Source: Paucibacter aquatile
GTDB taxonomy: Bacteria; Pseudomonadota; Gammaproteobacteria; Burkholderiales; Burkholderiaceae_C
Assembly: GCF_002885975.1 (NCBI RefSeq)
Contig: NZ_POSP01000003.1
Coordinates: 2,046,001 to 2,110,000, forward strand
Reading direction: 5' to 3'
DNA length: 64,000 nucleotides
In this document: one piece after another, positions 8,232 through 17,058 of the stretch
Layout of the letters: every line of letters starts with the position of its first letter
Numbering within the stretch: position 1 is the stretch's first letter
Made by a program: the position numbers and the translations under genes
Notes under the pieces: model-generated
Told to the model about the DNA's origin: nothing
Databases searched by the model: none
The model's input: only the letters and a program-made list of their open reading frames with translations

Positions 8232-9928
8232 TGGAGCGCCGCCTCACCCCACCACCCCTGCCGCAGCTGAGCCGGCGCACGCTGATCCAGCGCGGCACGG
8301 CCCTGGGCCTGAGTCCCAGCCTGGCCACGCTGGGCTCGGCCTCGGCCGGCCTGGGCTTGCTGGCCGCGCCCCGGCCGGCCGGCTCGGCGCCCTCGCCCCA
8401 GGCCCTGCCCGTGACCGTGCTCTACCGCCGCGAGGCGGCCGGTGCCTCGGCCCGGCTGGACCCGGTCGTGCAGACCGCCACCCTGTCCCTGGAAGAAGCC
8501 TTCCAGCAGCAAGGCCTGCGCGTGTTGCAGCCCAGCGCCCAGGTCTACCAGCTGATGGATGGTGGCCCCGGCGTGGTCGTCACCTTCGCTGAAGATGCCG
8601 GTTACTCCATGGTCTTCAGCGCCTACCGCAATCTGCGCCCGGTGCCCGGGCAGGAAGCCGGCATCGCCGAGGTGCGGCTGCAGGCCCGCGTCTTCGTCGG
8701 CCGCCAGATCCTGGTGTCCGATGAAGGTCGGGGTCAGATGTTCACGCGGCTGGAGGATGGCCAGCAGGAGTTTGGCGAGCGCCGTGCCCTGGAGCTGGCC
8801 GCCCGCCAGGCCGCCCGCGATCTGGCCGAGCGCACCGGCCAGCGCCTGCGCCAGCACAGCATGGCGCCCGTCAAGCCCGGCGGCAACGCCGATCTGGTGG
8901 CCAGCAGCCAGACCATCAGCACGCCGGAAACACAGCTGCCGCCAGCCGCGCCTCCACCCCCTCCTCCTCCTCCGCCACCCGCAGCGCCCCCAGCTGTACC
9001 TTCGCCGGCGCCCTCGCAGGCACCCACAGCTGCGCCCCCAGCTGCGCCAACGCCGGCGCCCACTCCCATGCCGCCCGCAGCAGCCAACCCGAGCCTCAGC
9101 CTGCCGCCGCCCAGCAAGCGCTGGGCCCTGGTCGTGGGCATTTCCGACTACTCCAGCGTGCGCCAGCGCGAGGGCATCGAAATCAGCGATCTGCAAGGCG
9201 TGGCCAAGGACACGGAGAACTTCGCCCAGGCCATGCTGGACATGGGCATGCCACGCAAGAACCTGGCCGTGCTGCGCAATGCCGACGCCACCAGCGAGGC
9301 CATCCGACGCGCGCTCAAGCAACTGGCTCGCCAGGTGGCGCCGGACGATATGGTGGTGTTCGCTCTGTCCGCCCATGGCGGCTCCAAGGACATCTCAATC
9401 TCGGGCTATGGCGCGCCCATCCTGTCCGATTTCAAGCGCAGCGGCGACAACGCTTCGGCCCTGGACTTCTGGGAGCTGCAAAGCCTGTGCAAATCGCTGC
9501 CCTGCCAGCAGGTGCTGTGGGTGATCGACACCTGCTTTTCGGGCAATGCGGCCCGTGATCTGGTGACTGTCGAGATTTCGGCCCAGGGCGTGCAAGCCGC
9601 CCAGGGCATCGGCGGCCCTGATGCCAATCGCGTGGCCCAGGGCTTCGGTGCCGGCGACGGCAAGGCCTTTGCCGTGGTAACCGCCGCCAGCAGCGAAGAG
9701 GTGTCTTGGGACACCCCCGCAAAAGGCGGCATCTTCACGGTGCACATGCTGGCAGCCCTGCGCGCAGCCCAAGGGCGCAGCTCCATCGAGCAATTGGTGG
9801 TCAAGGAGATCCGACCCAAGGTGATCGAGCAATCGCGAGACATCTGCCGGCGCCGACGTGACTGCCCCATGCCGCAGCAGACCCCGGTGTTTGCCTACGC
9901 CGGCCTGGGCAACCAGATCAAGCTCTGA
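8228..9928 (+). CDS. Exported caspase-domain (peptidase C14) protein
   Basis: A 566-residue protein. The N terminus carries SRRTLIQRGTALGL followed by an Ala/Gly-rich hydrophobic stretch, which looks like a twin-arginine (Tat) export signal. Residues about 60-215 form an unidentified beta-rich domain. A long Pro/Ala-rich linker (about 240-290, with an uninterrupted proline run) leads to the caspase fold, starting RWALVVGISDYS. The catalytic dyad is visible: His383 in FALSAHGG and Cys436 in WVIDTCFSG. These are the p20-type motifs of metacaspases and bacterial caspases. It overlaps the upstream lipoprotein by four bases. Together with the CHAT protein across the divergent promoter, it gives the locus two related protease folds. 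Substrate and activation trigger are unknown. Confidence 0.88.
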   Translation: MMERRLTPPPLPQLSRRTLIQRGTALGLSPSLATLGSASAGLGLLAAPRPAGSAPSPQALPVTVLYRREAAGASARLDPVVQTATLSLEEAFQQQGLRVLQPSAQVYQLMDGGPGVVVTFAEDAGYSMVFSAYRNLRPVPGQEAGIAEVRLQARVFVGRQILVSDEGRGQMFTRLEDGQQEFGERRALELAARQAARDLAERTGQRLRQHSMAPVKPGGNADLVASSQTISTPETQLPPAAPPPPPPPPPPAAPPAVPSPAPSQAPTAAPPAAPTPAPTPMPPAAANPSLSLPPPSKRWALVVGISDYSSVRQREGIEISDLQGVAKDTENFAQAMLDMGMPRKNLAVLRNADATSEAIRRALKQLARQVAPDDMVVFALSAHGGSKDISISGYGAPILSDFKRSGDNASALDFWELQSLCKSLPCQQVLWVIDTCFSGNAARDLVTVEISAQGVQAAQGIGGPDANRVAQGFGAGDGKAFAVVTAASSEEVSWDTPAKGGIFTVHMLAALRAAQGRSSIEQLVVKEIRPKVIEQSRDICRRRRDCPMPQQTPVFAYAGLGNQIKL

Positions 9929-9969
9929 TCGCCGGCTTCGACACTCGCCGACCTGCCAGGATCTTCACG

Positions 9970-10491
9970 ATGAACGCCTTGAACGCCCCGTACCGAAAGG
10001 CCGCGCCGAGCGGCACTGTCTTGTGGTCGCTGCTGTGGGTGATCAGTATGAACACGGCCCACAGCGCACCCCGGGCTCCAGCCCCGGCCGCAGGACGCTT
10101 TCTGATCAGCGAAACGGAGTGGAAGCAGGAACGCGCCACACCGCCGCCGCCCAGCACCAAGTTCAGCCCTGCGCCGGGCGCACCACGGCTGGAGCTGCTG
10201 CAGCCCAAGCCCGGGCCGGATACCCTGGCCAGCCCTTTTGACATCCAGCTGCGCTGGAATGCCGAGGGCGAGGCCCGCATCGAGCCGCAGACCCTGCGCA
10301 TCCGCTACGGCTGGATGGGGCTGGACATCACCCAGCGCGTGCTGGCCCAGGCCGAAGTGACGGCCGAGGGCTTGCGCATCCGCAAGGCGGCCCTGCCCAG
10401 CGGCGAGCACAAGCTCGCCGTCGAGATCGCCGATTCCCTGCAGCGGGTGGGGCGGCGGCAGTTCGAAGTCAAGGTGCAGGCCGCGCCCTGA
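9970..10491 (+). CDS. Small secreted protein of unknown function
   Basis: A 173-residue protein with an N-terminal signal-like segment (WSLLWVISMNTAHSA) and a proline-rich stretch at about residues 55-75. The remaining 100 residues look like a single beta-sandwich: LRWNAEGEARIEPQTLRIRYG, then two further strands and a terminal VGRRQFEVKVQ strand. It starts 41 bp after the caspase gene on the same strand and is followed by a strong hairpin, so it is probably the last gene of the lipoprotein/caspase group. No family recognised; a secreted partner or inhibitor of the protease would fit the position but is speculation. Confidence 0.7.
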   Translation: MNALNAPYRKAAPSGTVLWSLLWVISMNTAHSAPRAPAPAAGRFLISETEWKQERATPPPPSTKFSPAPGAPRLELLQPKPGPDTLASPFDIQLRWNAEGEARIEPQTLRIRYGWMGLDITQRVLAQAEVTAEGLRIRKAALPSGEHKLAVEIADSLQRVGRRQFEVKVQAAP

Positions 10492-10500
10492 AAACGCAAA

Positions 10501-10523
10501 CAGGGCCGCAGCAGGCGGCCCTG
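10501..10523. terminator. Bidirectional hairpin terminator
   Basis: CAGGGCCGC and GCGGCCCTG form a perfect 9-bp stem with a 5-nt loop between the convergent ends of the secreted-protein gene and the DUF11 lipoprotein gene. A T-rich tract follows on the minus strand (TTTGCGTTTT). On the plus strand the tail is weak. It probably ends both transcripts. Confidence 0.75.
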
Positions 10524-10552
10524 TTCAAAGGGTGCGGATGAAGAAGGCGGGT

Positions 10553-11473
10553 TCAAGGCGTCATCAGGAGCGCGCGGTCATTGCTGCTGTCGCTGTCACC
10601 ACGGGCACGCACGGCGGCTTCAAAGACCAGGCCGGCACGCTGGCCCGGGGCGAAGCTGTAGGGCAGGCGGAAGACCAGGCTGCCGTCCTTCGGCAGGCTC
10701 GCCACGGTCATGCCCACAGGCTTGAGATCGCTGGGGCAGACGGCGCCGCCGCTGGCGCTGCAGCTCATGATGCCCAGGATGGCGGCGTTCTCGCTCGGCG
10801 AGCTGACCAGCTGGTTGGCGATCAGCACATCCTTGGCCGCGTCGGGGCCCTTGTTGCTGACGGTCACCACATACTCAAAGCTGCCGCCGGCCGGAACGGC
10901 GCTGCTGGGGCCGGTGGCCTGCACGGCGACATCGGCGCTGTAGGCCTTGAAGCCCACGCCCATCTTGCTGCTGGACAGCTGGGTGCCCGTGCCGGTGGTG
11001 GCCGAGGCTTCCAGATTGACCGTACCGCTGGTGCCGAGCTTGACGGTGCCGGTGACATCAAAGGTGAGCGTGGCGCCCGGTTGCAAGTTGCTGACCGTCA
11101 TGCGCGACCCGGTGGCGGGGCAGGCGGTGCCGGCGTTGTCGGATTGGCAGTTGACGACCTTCATGCCCTCGAGCAGCGCGTCGGCGACGATGTTGACATC
11201 GGTGGTGGTCGCCACGCCCTTGCCGACATTGCGCAGCTTGATGGTGGCCATGGTCTGGGTGTAGCCCGAGGGAACCTGGGCGTCCGGCAGGCTCATGGTG
11301 ACCATCAGATCGGGCGCAGGGGTCGGCGGCGGCGGGGGCGGGGGCGTGACTTCACCACCGCCGCCGCCACCACCGCCACAGGCGGTGAGCGCCACCAGAG
11401 ACGACAAGGCCAGAGCCGCCCAGACCGGACGAAGACGAGGAGCAGAAGCGAGACGGGTGGACAGCGAAGACAT
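10553..11473 (-). CDS. DUF11-type repeat lipoprotein
   Basis: A 306-residue lipoprotein with lipobox VALTAC followed by a run of eight glycines and a proline-rich spacer. The body consists of two beta-sandwich domains (about residues 55-175 and 180-300). The second has the TVSNKGPDAAKDV pattern of DUF11/CARDB-like surface repeats. Conserved cysteines (SCSASGGAVC) lie in the second domain. AGGAAAA precedes the ATG. A paralogue of the second domain is encoded at 13446-13965. Likely surface-exposed or periplasmic; function unknown. Confidence 0.82.
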   Translation of the reverse strand: MSSLSTRLASAPRLRPVWAALALSSLVALTACGGGGGGGGEVTPPPPPPPTPAPDLMVTMSLPDAQVPSGYTQTMATIKLRNVGKGVATTTDVNIVADALLEGMKVVNCQSDNAGTACPATGSRMTVSNLQPGATLTFDVTGTVKLGTSGTVNLEASATTGTGTQLSSSKMGVGFKAYSADVAVQATGPSSAVPAGGSFEYVVTVSNKGPDAAKDVLIANQLVSSPSENAAILGIMSCSASGGAVCPSDLKPVGMTVASLPKDGSLVFRLPYSFAPGQRAGLVFEAAVRARGDSDSSNDRALLMTP

Positions 11474-11589
11474 GGGTTTTCCTGATTTTTGCGATGCGGG
11501 CTGAGTGGTTTTCAGGCCAGGTCATCGACCTGCTTGGCGCCACTCAGATTTGGAAACGCAAGTGTAGAAACCCTAGGTCAGGCTGTCTG

Positions 11590-11604
11590 TGTACGTTGTG
11601 TACA
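11590..11604. promoter_or_regulatory. TGTAC palindrome upstream of DUF11 lipoprotein
   Basis: TGTACGTTGTGTACA has 5-bp perfect arms and a 5-nt centre. It lies about 120 bp upstream of the DUF11 lipoprotein start and just beyond the end of the S41 protease gene. Its symmetry suggests an operator. No regulator can be named. Confidence 0.3.
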
Positions 11605-11630
11605 GCCCGCCTTGCGCCGAACCCTGGCGC

Positions 11631-13334
11631 TCAGCGCCCGGCGCTCGGCGGGCTGGAGGGCAAGCGCGCCAGCGCGGCCTCCAGCACCTCGTCGCGGCCG
11701 GCCCGCCAGCCGGCCAGCGTCGGCCGAGCCAGCAGGTCGGGCTGCAAACCCTTGCCGACAAACTCGGTGCCATCGGGCAAAAGATCACGCTTGCTGCAGA
11801 CCCGCGCGCTGCCGCCGCCGGGCAGCTTGAAGAACAAGGGCTGGCCGGTGCTGCCACCGGTGGCTTCGCCCACCACGGGTCCGCGCGCCATGCGTTTGAA
11901 CGCAGCCACAAAGTCTTCCGCCGCCGAGTAGGTGCCCCCACTGGTGAGCACGGCAACCGGGCCGGTGAACTGACGCTGCGCATCGGGCTGCACCGATTCC
12001 GGGCTGCCACCCTCGATGGTCAAGGGCAGGCCCCAGGCCCGCCAGGCCGAGACCTGCGAGCGCGTCCACCATTGCGAAGTCTCGAAGGCCTGCGGGCTCA
12101 GGGTCGCGAGGATGCGATGGCCCACGCTGCTGTTGCCGCCGCCGTTCTCACGCAGATCAAAGACGATGGCGCGCGCCTTGGCGATCTGCTCGAAGGCCGC
12201 GAGATAGGCCTGGGCCGCGCTGTTGTCGCCAAAGCTGCGCAGCTCGACCACGGCCACTTCACCCGGCAGCATGCGCCAGCGAAAGCTCGCGTCGTCCGCC
12301 TTGGCCAAGAGGGCCGCGCGCGCCTTGCCATCCAGCCGTGGCACCCGCAGCACCCGGCTTGCGCCGGTCTGCGCATCCTTCAGCGTCAGCCGCAGCGCAC
12401 GCCGGGCATCGCCGCGCAGCAGGTTGTAGTCGTAGAGCCGCTGCGCCAGGTCCTGCGGCGTGGATGCCGAGGTGAAGGGCTGGACATGGCGCTGCACATA
12501 GCCCGCCACCGGCTGGCCGTCGATGGCCGTGATCTCCTGGCCCACGGCCAGACCGCGGCGAGACAGCTCGGGGTCCAGCAACTGCGTGATCAGCACCCGA
12601 CCCTCGATCCAGCGCGTGCGCAGCGCCGGCCGGGCCTGCATGCGGTCCCGCAGAGGCTCGGGCAAGACCAGCCCGCTGTGGCCATCGTGCAGCTGCGCCA
12701 TCATGCGCATCAGCTCGCGGTAGTAGTCCTCGCTGCGCGGGGTCCGGCTGACCCGCTCCAGCGTCTGCAGATAGAGCGCGTCCCAGTCCAGCCCAGGCAC
12801 CAGCTCGAAATTGACGAAATGGGTCTTGACCTCGGCCCAGAGGCGCGACAGCCCGGCCAGGCGCTCGTTGAGCGGCAAGGTTTCACGAAACGGCGTCTCA
12901 ATCGCGGCAGCGCCGTAGAGGCGCTCGCGCAAGGCATCCGCCGCCCGCGCCCGGGCCACTGCATCCGGCCAGCGCGGGTCGGCGCGCATGGGCGCCAACT
13001 CCTGGGCGGTTTCCAGCCACTTCGCCGGCACCATCTGGCGCTCGTCGGCCATGCGGGCCAGGGTCTGCCAGGCGGCGTCCAGCTGGCCGGCCGCGGCCTG
13101 CAGCTGCAGGAGCGGCCAGGCATTGCGCAGCAGCAAACCCTCATCGCTGACATCGGCCTGCACCAGGGCCAGCGCTTCATCGACGCGACCGGCCTTTTGC
13201 AGCAGCTCGGCCTGATCCAGGCGCTGCTTGGCCGGCGGCCGCGGCGCCGCCTGGCTGAGCAAGGGGCTGCTGCCGCCCGCCACAAGCAGCAACGAAACCA
13301 GCACGGAACACAGAGGGCGAACGCTTGGCCTCAT
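11631..13334 (-). CDS. S41 family (tail-specific type) serine peptidase
   Basis: A 567-residue protein with a signal peptide (hydrophobic CSVLVSLLLVAGG). After a helical N-terminal region (about residues 40-180), a PDZ-like segment contains LSRRGLAVGQEITAIDGQPV. The C-terminal peptidase domain has VAVVELRSFGDN, IVFDLRENGGGNS and the catalytic-loop signature VLTSGGTYSAAEDF, in which the Ser of YSAAE is the expected nucleophile. These are standard C-terminal-processing (S41) protease motifs; the enzyme would act in the periplasm. I chose the ATG at 13334, which has GGAGAG upstream, over one seven codons earlier. It lies between the two DUF11-type lipoprotein genes on the same strand and may process them (inference). 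Confidence 0.88.
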   Translation of the reverse strand: MRPSVRPLCSVLVSLLLVAGGSSPLLSQAAPRPPAKQRLDQAELLQKAGRVDEALALVQADVSDEGLLLRNAWPLLQLQAAAGQLDAAWQTLARMADERQMVPAKWLETAQELAPMRADPRWPDAVARARAADALRERLYGAAAIETPFRETLPLNERLAGLSRLWAEVKTHFVNFELVPGLDWDALYLQTLERVSRTPRSEDYYRELMRMMAQLHDGHSGLVLPEPLRDRMQARPALRTRWIEGRVLITQLLDPELSRRGLAVGQEITAIDGQPVAGYVQRHVQPFTSASTPQDLAQRLYDYNLLRGDARRALRLTLKDAQTGASRVLRVPRLDGKARAALLAKADDASFRWRMLPGEVAVVELRSFGDNSAAQAYLAAFEQIAKARAIVFDLRENGGGNSSVGHRILATLSPQAFETSQWWTRSQVSAWRAWGLPLTIEGGSPESVQPDAQRQFTGPVAVLTSGGTYSAAEDFVAAFKRMARGPVVGEATGGSTGQPLFFKLPGGGSARVCSKRDLLPDGTEFVGKGLQPDLLARPTLAGWRAGRDEVLEAALARLPSSPPSAGR

Positions 13335-13445
13335 CGGACTCTCCAGGACCACCATCGGTCCACCACAAAGGTCCGGATTCTCAACGCAGCGCCCCCTGGG
13401 CCGCCAGCGCCAGAAGTGATGGTGGGTGGCAGGAGCGGGCGAACT

Positions 13446-13965
13446 TCAGCGTGCGATCGACGTGTAAGCGTTGTTGAGCGCGCTCGGGTCGCCCTTGGCC
13501 AGGGCGGTGGCGTTGAAGTTCAGGCCGGAGTTCACGCCGGGGGCGAACTGGTAGGGCAAGGTGATCACCAGGCGGCCACCGCTGGGCAGTTGCAGATCGG
13601 TCAGGGCACTGCTCTGCAGATCGGCCGGGCAGACGGCCCCGCCGCTGGCCACACAGGTCTTGGCGCCCAGCACCGGCATGCGGTCGGCCGCGGCCAGCAG
13701 CAGCGATTCCAGGCGCACCTTGCGCGCGGGATCGGGCCCGGCATTGCTCAGATCAAGCACATAGGCAAAGCTGCCGCCCGAAGGCATGCGCTCGGTCGGC
13801 CCCTGGCCCACGAGAACCAGATCGGCGGCATAGGTCTGGAATTTGTGTTCTACGCGCTTGTCGCTGCTGCCGGTGTCCCCCACGGCCTGGGCGGTCAATG
13901 CCACCGTCGCCACCGTCGCCACTGCCGCAGGCGCTCAAGCCCAGACTGAGGCTCATCGGCAGCAA
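13446..13965 (-). pseudogene. DUF11-type lipoprotein, apparently frameshifted
   Basis: The lipoprotein signal (MSLSLGLSAC then GSGDGGDGG) is in one frame, starting from a TTG at 13965 or ATG at 13956. The matching mature domain (from about 13922 to 13446, ending in NNAYTSIAR) is in the next frame, where a stop codon lies just before the Gly tract. The mature domain, about 150 residues, is clearly similar to the second domain of the lipoprotein at 10553-11473 (GGSFAYVLDLSNAGPDPA, CVASGGAVCPADL, LPYQFAPG). One extra or missing base within the GGCGACGGT repeats would join them. It may be a true pseudogene, a slippery phase-variable tract or a sequencing error. Confidence 0.65.
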
Positions 13966-13976
13966 GGCCCAGGCCC

Positions 13977-15653
13977 TCAGGCCTCCGGCAAGCTCACCCC
14001 CGCCGCCTGCGCCAGGCGCGCCGGCAGCACGGCCAGCGCGGCTGCGTCCCAGGCGCCCATCAGGCAGATCTGCAGCCAGTTGCGCTGCTGCAGATAGGCG
14101 CTCTGCCAGGCCAGCTTGAAGCCGGCCCGCTCCAGCTGCGCGCCGATGCGAGCGGCCTGCAGATGCGGCGCCAGGGCCAGGGTCAGGATGCCAGGCATGG
14201 CGTGCTCGGACGACACCAGCACACGCCAGGGCTGAGTCGACGACGGCGAGAGGCTGCAACCCAGGACGCGGCGCAGTTGGGCATCGGCGCTGCGCACGGC
14301 GCGCCAGCGCGCGGTCCAGTCGATGCCGAGTGCTGCCTCCAGCGCGGCCAGCAGATTGGAGCTCTGGGTGTAGGGCACGCCGTCCGCAGGCGCGAAGGCC
14401 GCCAGATCGATGGCACGCGGCAACTGCCCCTCAGGCTGCAGTGCGCCCTCGTGCAGCACGATGGCCAGGCCGGGGAACGCACCCAGGGCCTTGCCGCTGA
14501 CGGCGCTGGCCAGCCAGACTCCACGCAGATCCAAGGCCTGTTGGCCGAGCGCGCTGACCGCATCGACGCACAAGCGCACGCCGTGCCGGCGGCAAGCCGC
14601 ACGCAAGAGGCCCAGGTCGTTGCGCATGCCGGTGGAGGTCTCGCTGAGCACGGCCCAGAGCCAGGCCGGGCGCTGCGTTTGCAAGGCCTGCTCCAGCGCC
14701 TCGGCCGAGAGCGGCTGGCCCCAATCCAGGCGCAGGGCCTGGTGCGGCAAGCGCCAGCGCCGGGCGTGGTCGAGCAGGCGTTCACCAAACTCGCCGTTGC
14801 TGATCACCAGGCCAGCGCCGTCCAGCAGCGAGAGCTGGCCGGCGATCGCGTCGTTGGCCAGGGTGCCCGTGCCCGGAAAGATCAGCGCATCCTCGCTGCC
14901 GCTGAGCGCGCACAGGCGCTCACGCACCCGGGCCAGGCGCAGCAGATGCTGCGACCCGCGGTGCGAATGCGCCGGTTCGGCCAGGGCCTGCACCACCGCC
15001 TCGGACATGGCCACCGGGCCGGGCAGAAAGCTGGCATGGCGGCCATCCGACAGGAACTCCAGATGCGCGCAATGCGCAGCGTAATCGGGCAGGCGCATCA
15101 GCATGGGCTGGTAAGGCGCCTCGGCGCTGCCCACCAGCGGGCCGAAGGGCTGAAAGCCCAGATGGCGGTAGAGCCGCGTCTGGCGCAGCGTGCCCGAGAT
15201 CAGGGCCAGATCGCAGCCCTGGGCACGGAAGTGCCGAGCCAGCACGCCCGACAGGCGCGCGAAGACACCGTGCTTGTGGAAGTTGCGGAAGGCCGGCGCC
15301 ACCGCCAGCAGGCGCACCTCCATCGCCCGCTGGTGCGGCGGCAGATGGCGGTCGAGATCGGGCAACTTGCCGTCCAGCGAGAAGGGCCGGGCGCTACGGC
15401 CGGCGATCATGCCGACCAGCTCGCCCTCGTGCAGGGCGATGGCGTAGGTGTTCTCGTCGTGAAAGCGGTCCACCAGGCGCCGCGCCGCATTGGGCGCATG
15501 TTGCGGGATCTCTTCGACGAAGGTGCGGTAGTTGAGGCGGTGGATGGCCTCGAACTCCCAGGCCTGATCGGCGATCTTGAAACTGAGGGCCGTTTGAGGC
15601 CGATCGCCCTCGGCTTCAGAGTCGGGCGCAGAGAGAGTTGCAGTCGTGTTCAT
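13977..15653 (-). CDS. Fused GNAT-type acyltransferase / class V aminotransferase-like protein
   Basis: A 558-residue two-domain protein. The N-terminal part (about residues 15-190) reads like an N-acyltransferase of the GNAT/FeeM type: FKIADQAWEFEAIHRLNYR, ENTYAIALHEGELVGMIAG, MEVRLLAVAP and LYRHLGFQPFG. The C-terminal part (about 205-558) is a fold-type I PLP enzyme of class V: LIFPGTGTLANDA, CVDAVSALG with the cofactor-binding Asp, and VSGKALGAFPG with the expected Schiff-base Lys. 2-aminoethylphosphonate and serine-pyruvate aminotransferases belong to this class. A single reading frame carries both, so it is a genuine fusion. It could transaminate and then acylate one substrate (inference). 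Start at the ATG at 15653, with AAAGGAG upstream. Confidence 0.82.
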   Translation of the reverse strand: MNTTATLSAPDSEAEGDRPQTALSFKIADQAWEFEAIHRLNYRTFVEEIPQHAPNAARRLVDRFHDENTYAIALHEGELVGMIAGRSARPFSLDGKLPDLDRHLPPHQRAMEVRLLAVAPAFRNFHKHGVFARLSGVLARHFRAQGCDLALISGTLRQTRLYRHLGFQPFGPLVGSAEAPYQPMLMRLPDYAAHCAHLEFLSDGRHASFLPGPVAMSEAVVQALAEPAHSHRGSQHLLRLARVRERLCALSGSEDALIFPGTGTLANDAIAGQLSLLDGAGLVISNGEFGERLLDHARRWRLPHQALRLDWGQPLSAEALEQALQTQRPAWLWAVLSETSTGMRNDLGLLRAACRRHGVRLCVDAVSALGQQALDLRGVWLASAVSGKALGAFPGLAIVLHEGALQPEGQLPRAIDLAAFAPADGVPYTQSSNLLAALEAALGIDWTARWRAVRSADAQLRRVLGCSLSPSSTQPWRVLVSSEHAMPGILTLALAPHLQAARIGAQLERAGFKLAWQSAYLQQRNWLQICLMGAWDAAALAVLPARLAQAAGVSLPEA

Positions 15654-15849
15654 CGGGGGCTGATGCTCCTTTCGCATCCTCCGGCCTTGCAGGCACCGAC
15701 CGGAGAGCGAGAAAAAGAACAGCACACGGGGGACAGCAAGGCGGTCGGGCGGCCCGAGGCAAGGCGGGGCAAGTCATGCTAACCAGCAATGCCCGCGGAG
15801 CGCAAGCCGGGCGAGAAGCATCGCTTCACGCGCCCGGCGGCATCGATCT

Positions 15850-16980
15850 TCAGGCCAGGGCGCGGCCGATCAGGATCTTCTGCACTTCGGAGGTGCCTTC
15901 GTAGATCTGGCACACCCGCACATCGCGGTAGATGCGCTCCACCGGGAAATCACTGACATAACCGTATCCACCATGGACCTGGATGGCCGCGGAGCAGACG
16001 CGCTCAGCCATCTCGCTGGCAAAGAGCTTGGCCATGGCCGCTTCCTTCAGGCAGGGCTGGCCGGCGTCCTTCAGGCTGGCGGCATGCCAGATCAGCTGGC
16101 GCGCCGCCTCGATCTGGGTGGCCATCTCGGCCAGCTTGAACTGCACCGCCTGGTGCTGGAAGATGGGCTGGCCGAAGCTCTCGCGCTCCTTGCTGTACTT
16201 GAGCGCCGCCTCGAAGGCTGCGCGCGCCATGCCCACGCTCTGGCTGGCGATGCCGATGCGGCCGCCCTCCAGACCCGAGAGCGCGATCTTCAGGCCCTGG
16301 CCTTCGTCGCCCAGGCGGTTGGCCGCCGGCACACGGCAGTTCTCGAAATTGATCTGCGCCGTGTCGCTGGCGTGCTGGCCCATCTTGTCTTCGATGCGGG
16401 CCACCTGGTAGCCGGGCGTGCTGGTGGGCACCAGGAAGGCGCTGATGCCCTTCTTGCCTGCGGCCTTGTCGGTGACGGCCATGACGATGGCGACATCGCC
16501 GTTCTTGCCGCTGGTGATGAACTGCTTGACGCCGTTGAGCACGTACTCATCGCCATCGCGCACGGCGGTGGTGCGCAGGCCGCCGGCCTCCGAGCCCACA
16601 TGCGGCTCGGTCAGGCAGAAGGCGCCCAGCATGTCGCCGCGCGCCAGGGGCTTGAGGAAGCGCTGCTTCTGGTCCTCGTTGCCGAAGGCCATCAGGATGG
16701 AGCAGACCGGGCAGTTGTTGACGCTGACCACGGTGGAGGTGGCGCCATCACCGGCGCCGATCTCTTCCAGGATGATGGCCAAAGCCAGATAGTCCAGGCC
16801 GGCACCGTCGTACTCGGTCGGCACGGCCACGCCGTAGCAGCCCAGCTCGGCCAGGCCCTTCAGCTCGGCGGCGGGAAAGTGGTGGCTCTTGTCCCACTCG
16901 GCCGCCTTGGGCGCGATCTGGTCTTGGACGTAGGAACGGATCGCGTCCTGGATGGCGCGGTGATCTTCACTGAGCAGCAT
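15850..16980 (-). CDS. Acyl-CoA dehydrogenase (short-chain type)
   Basis: A 376-residue FAD enzyme for the first step of beta-oxidation or amino-acid-derived acyl-CoA breakdown. Family signatures are all present: LGAFCLTEPHVGSEAGG, the NGVKQFITSG substrate and flavin loop, QVHGGYGYVSDFPVERIYRD near the C terminus and IYEGTSEVQKILIGR, where the Glu of YEGTSE is the usual short-chain catalytic base. The start at 16980 gives the standard family length and the usual MLLSEDH beginning. No ETF or hydratase genes adjoin it. Substrate not determined; butyryl-CoA-like is the closest type. Confidence 0.92.
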   Translation of the reverse strand: MLLSEDHRAIQDAIRSYVQDQIAPKAAEWDKSHHFPAAELKGLAELGCYGVAVPTEYDGAGLDYLALAIILEEIGAGDGATSTVVSVNNCPVCSILMAFGNEDQKQRFLKPLARGDMLGAFCLTEPHVGSEAGGLRTTAVRDGDEYVLNGVKQFITSGKNGDVAIVMAVTDKAAGKKGISAFLVPTSTPGYQVARIEDKMGQHASDTAQINFENCRVPAANRLGDEGQGLKIALSGLEGGRIGIASQSVGMARAAFEAALKYSKERESFGQPIFQHQAVQFKLAEMATQIEAARQLIWHAASLKDAGQPCLKEAAMAKLFASEMAERVCSAAIQVHGGYGYVSDFPVERIYRDVRVCQIYEGTSEVQKILIGRALA

Positions 16981-17058
16981 GGGTCGGTTACGGCGAGTTT
17001 CGTCGCCGCGATTGTGCCAGTCTGCCCCCGCCCGCCATCGAGCGGGCACCCGCTCCGC

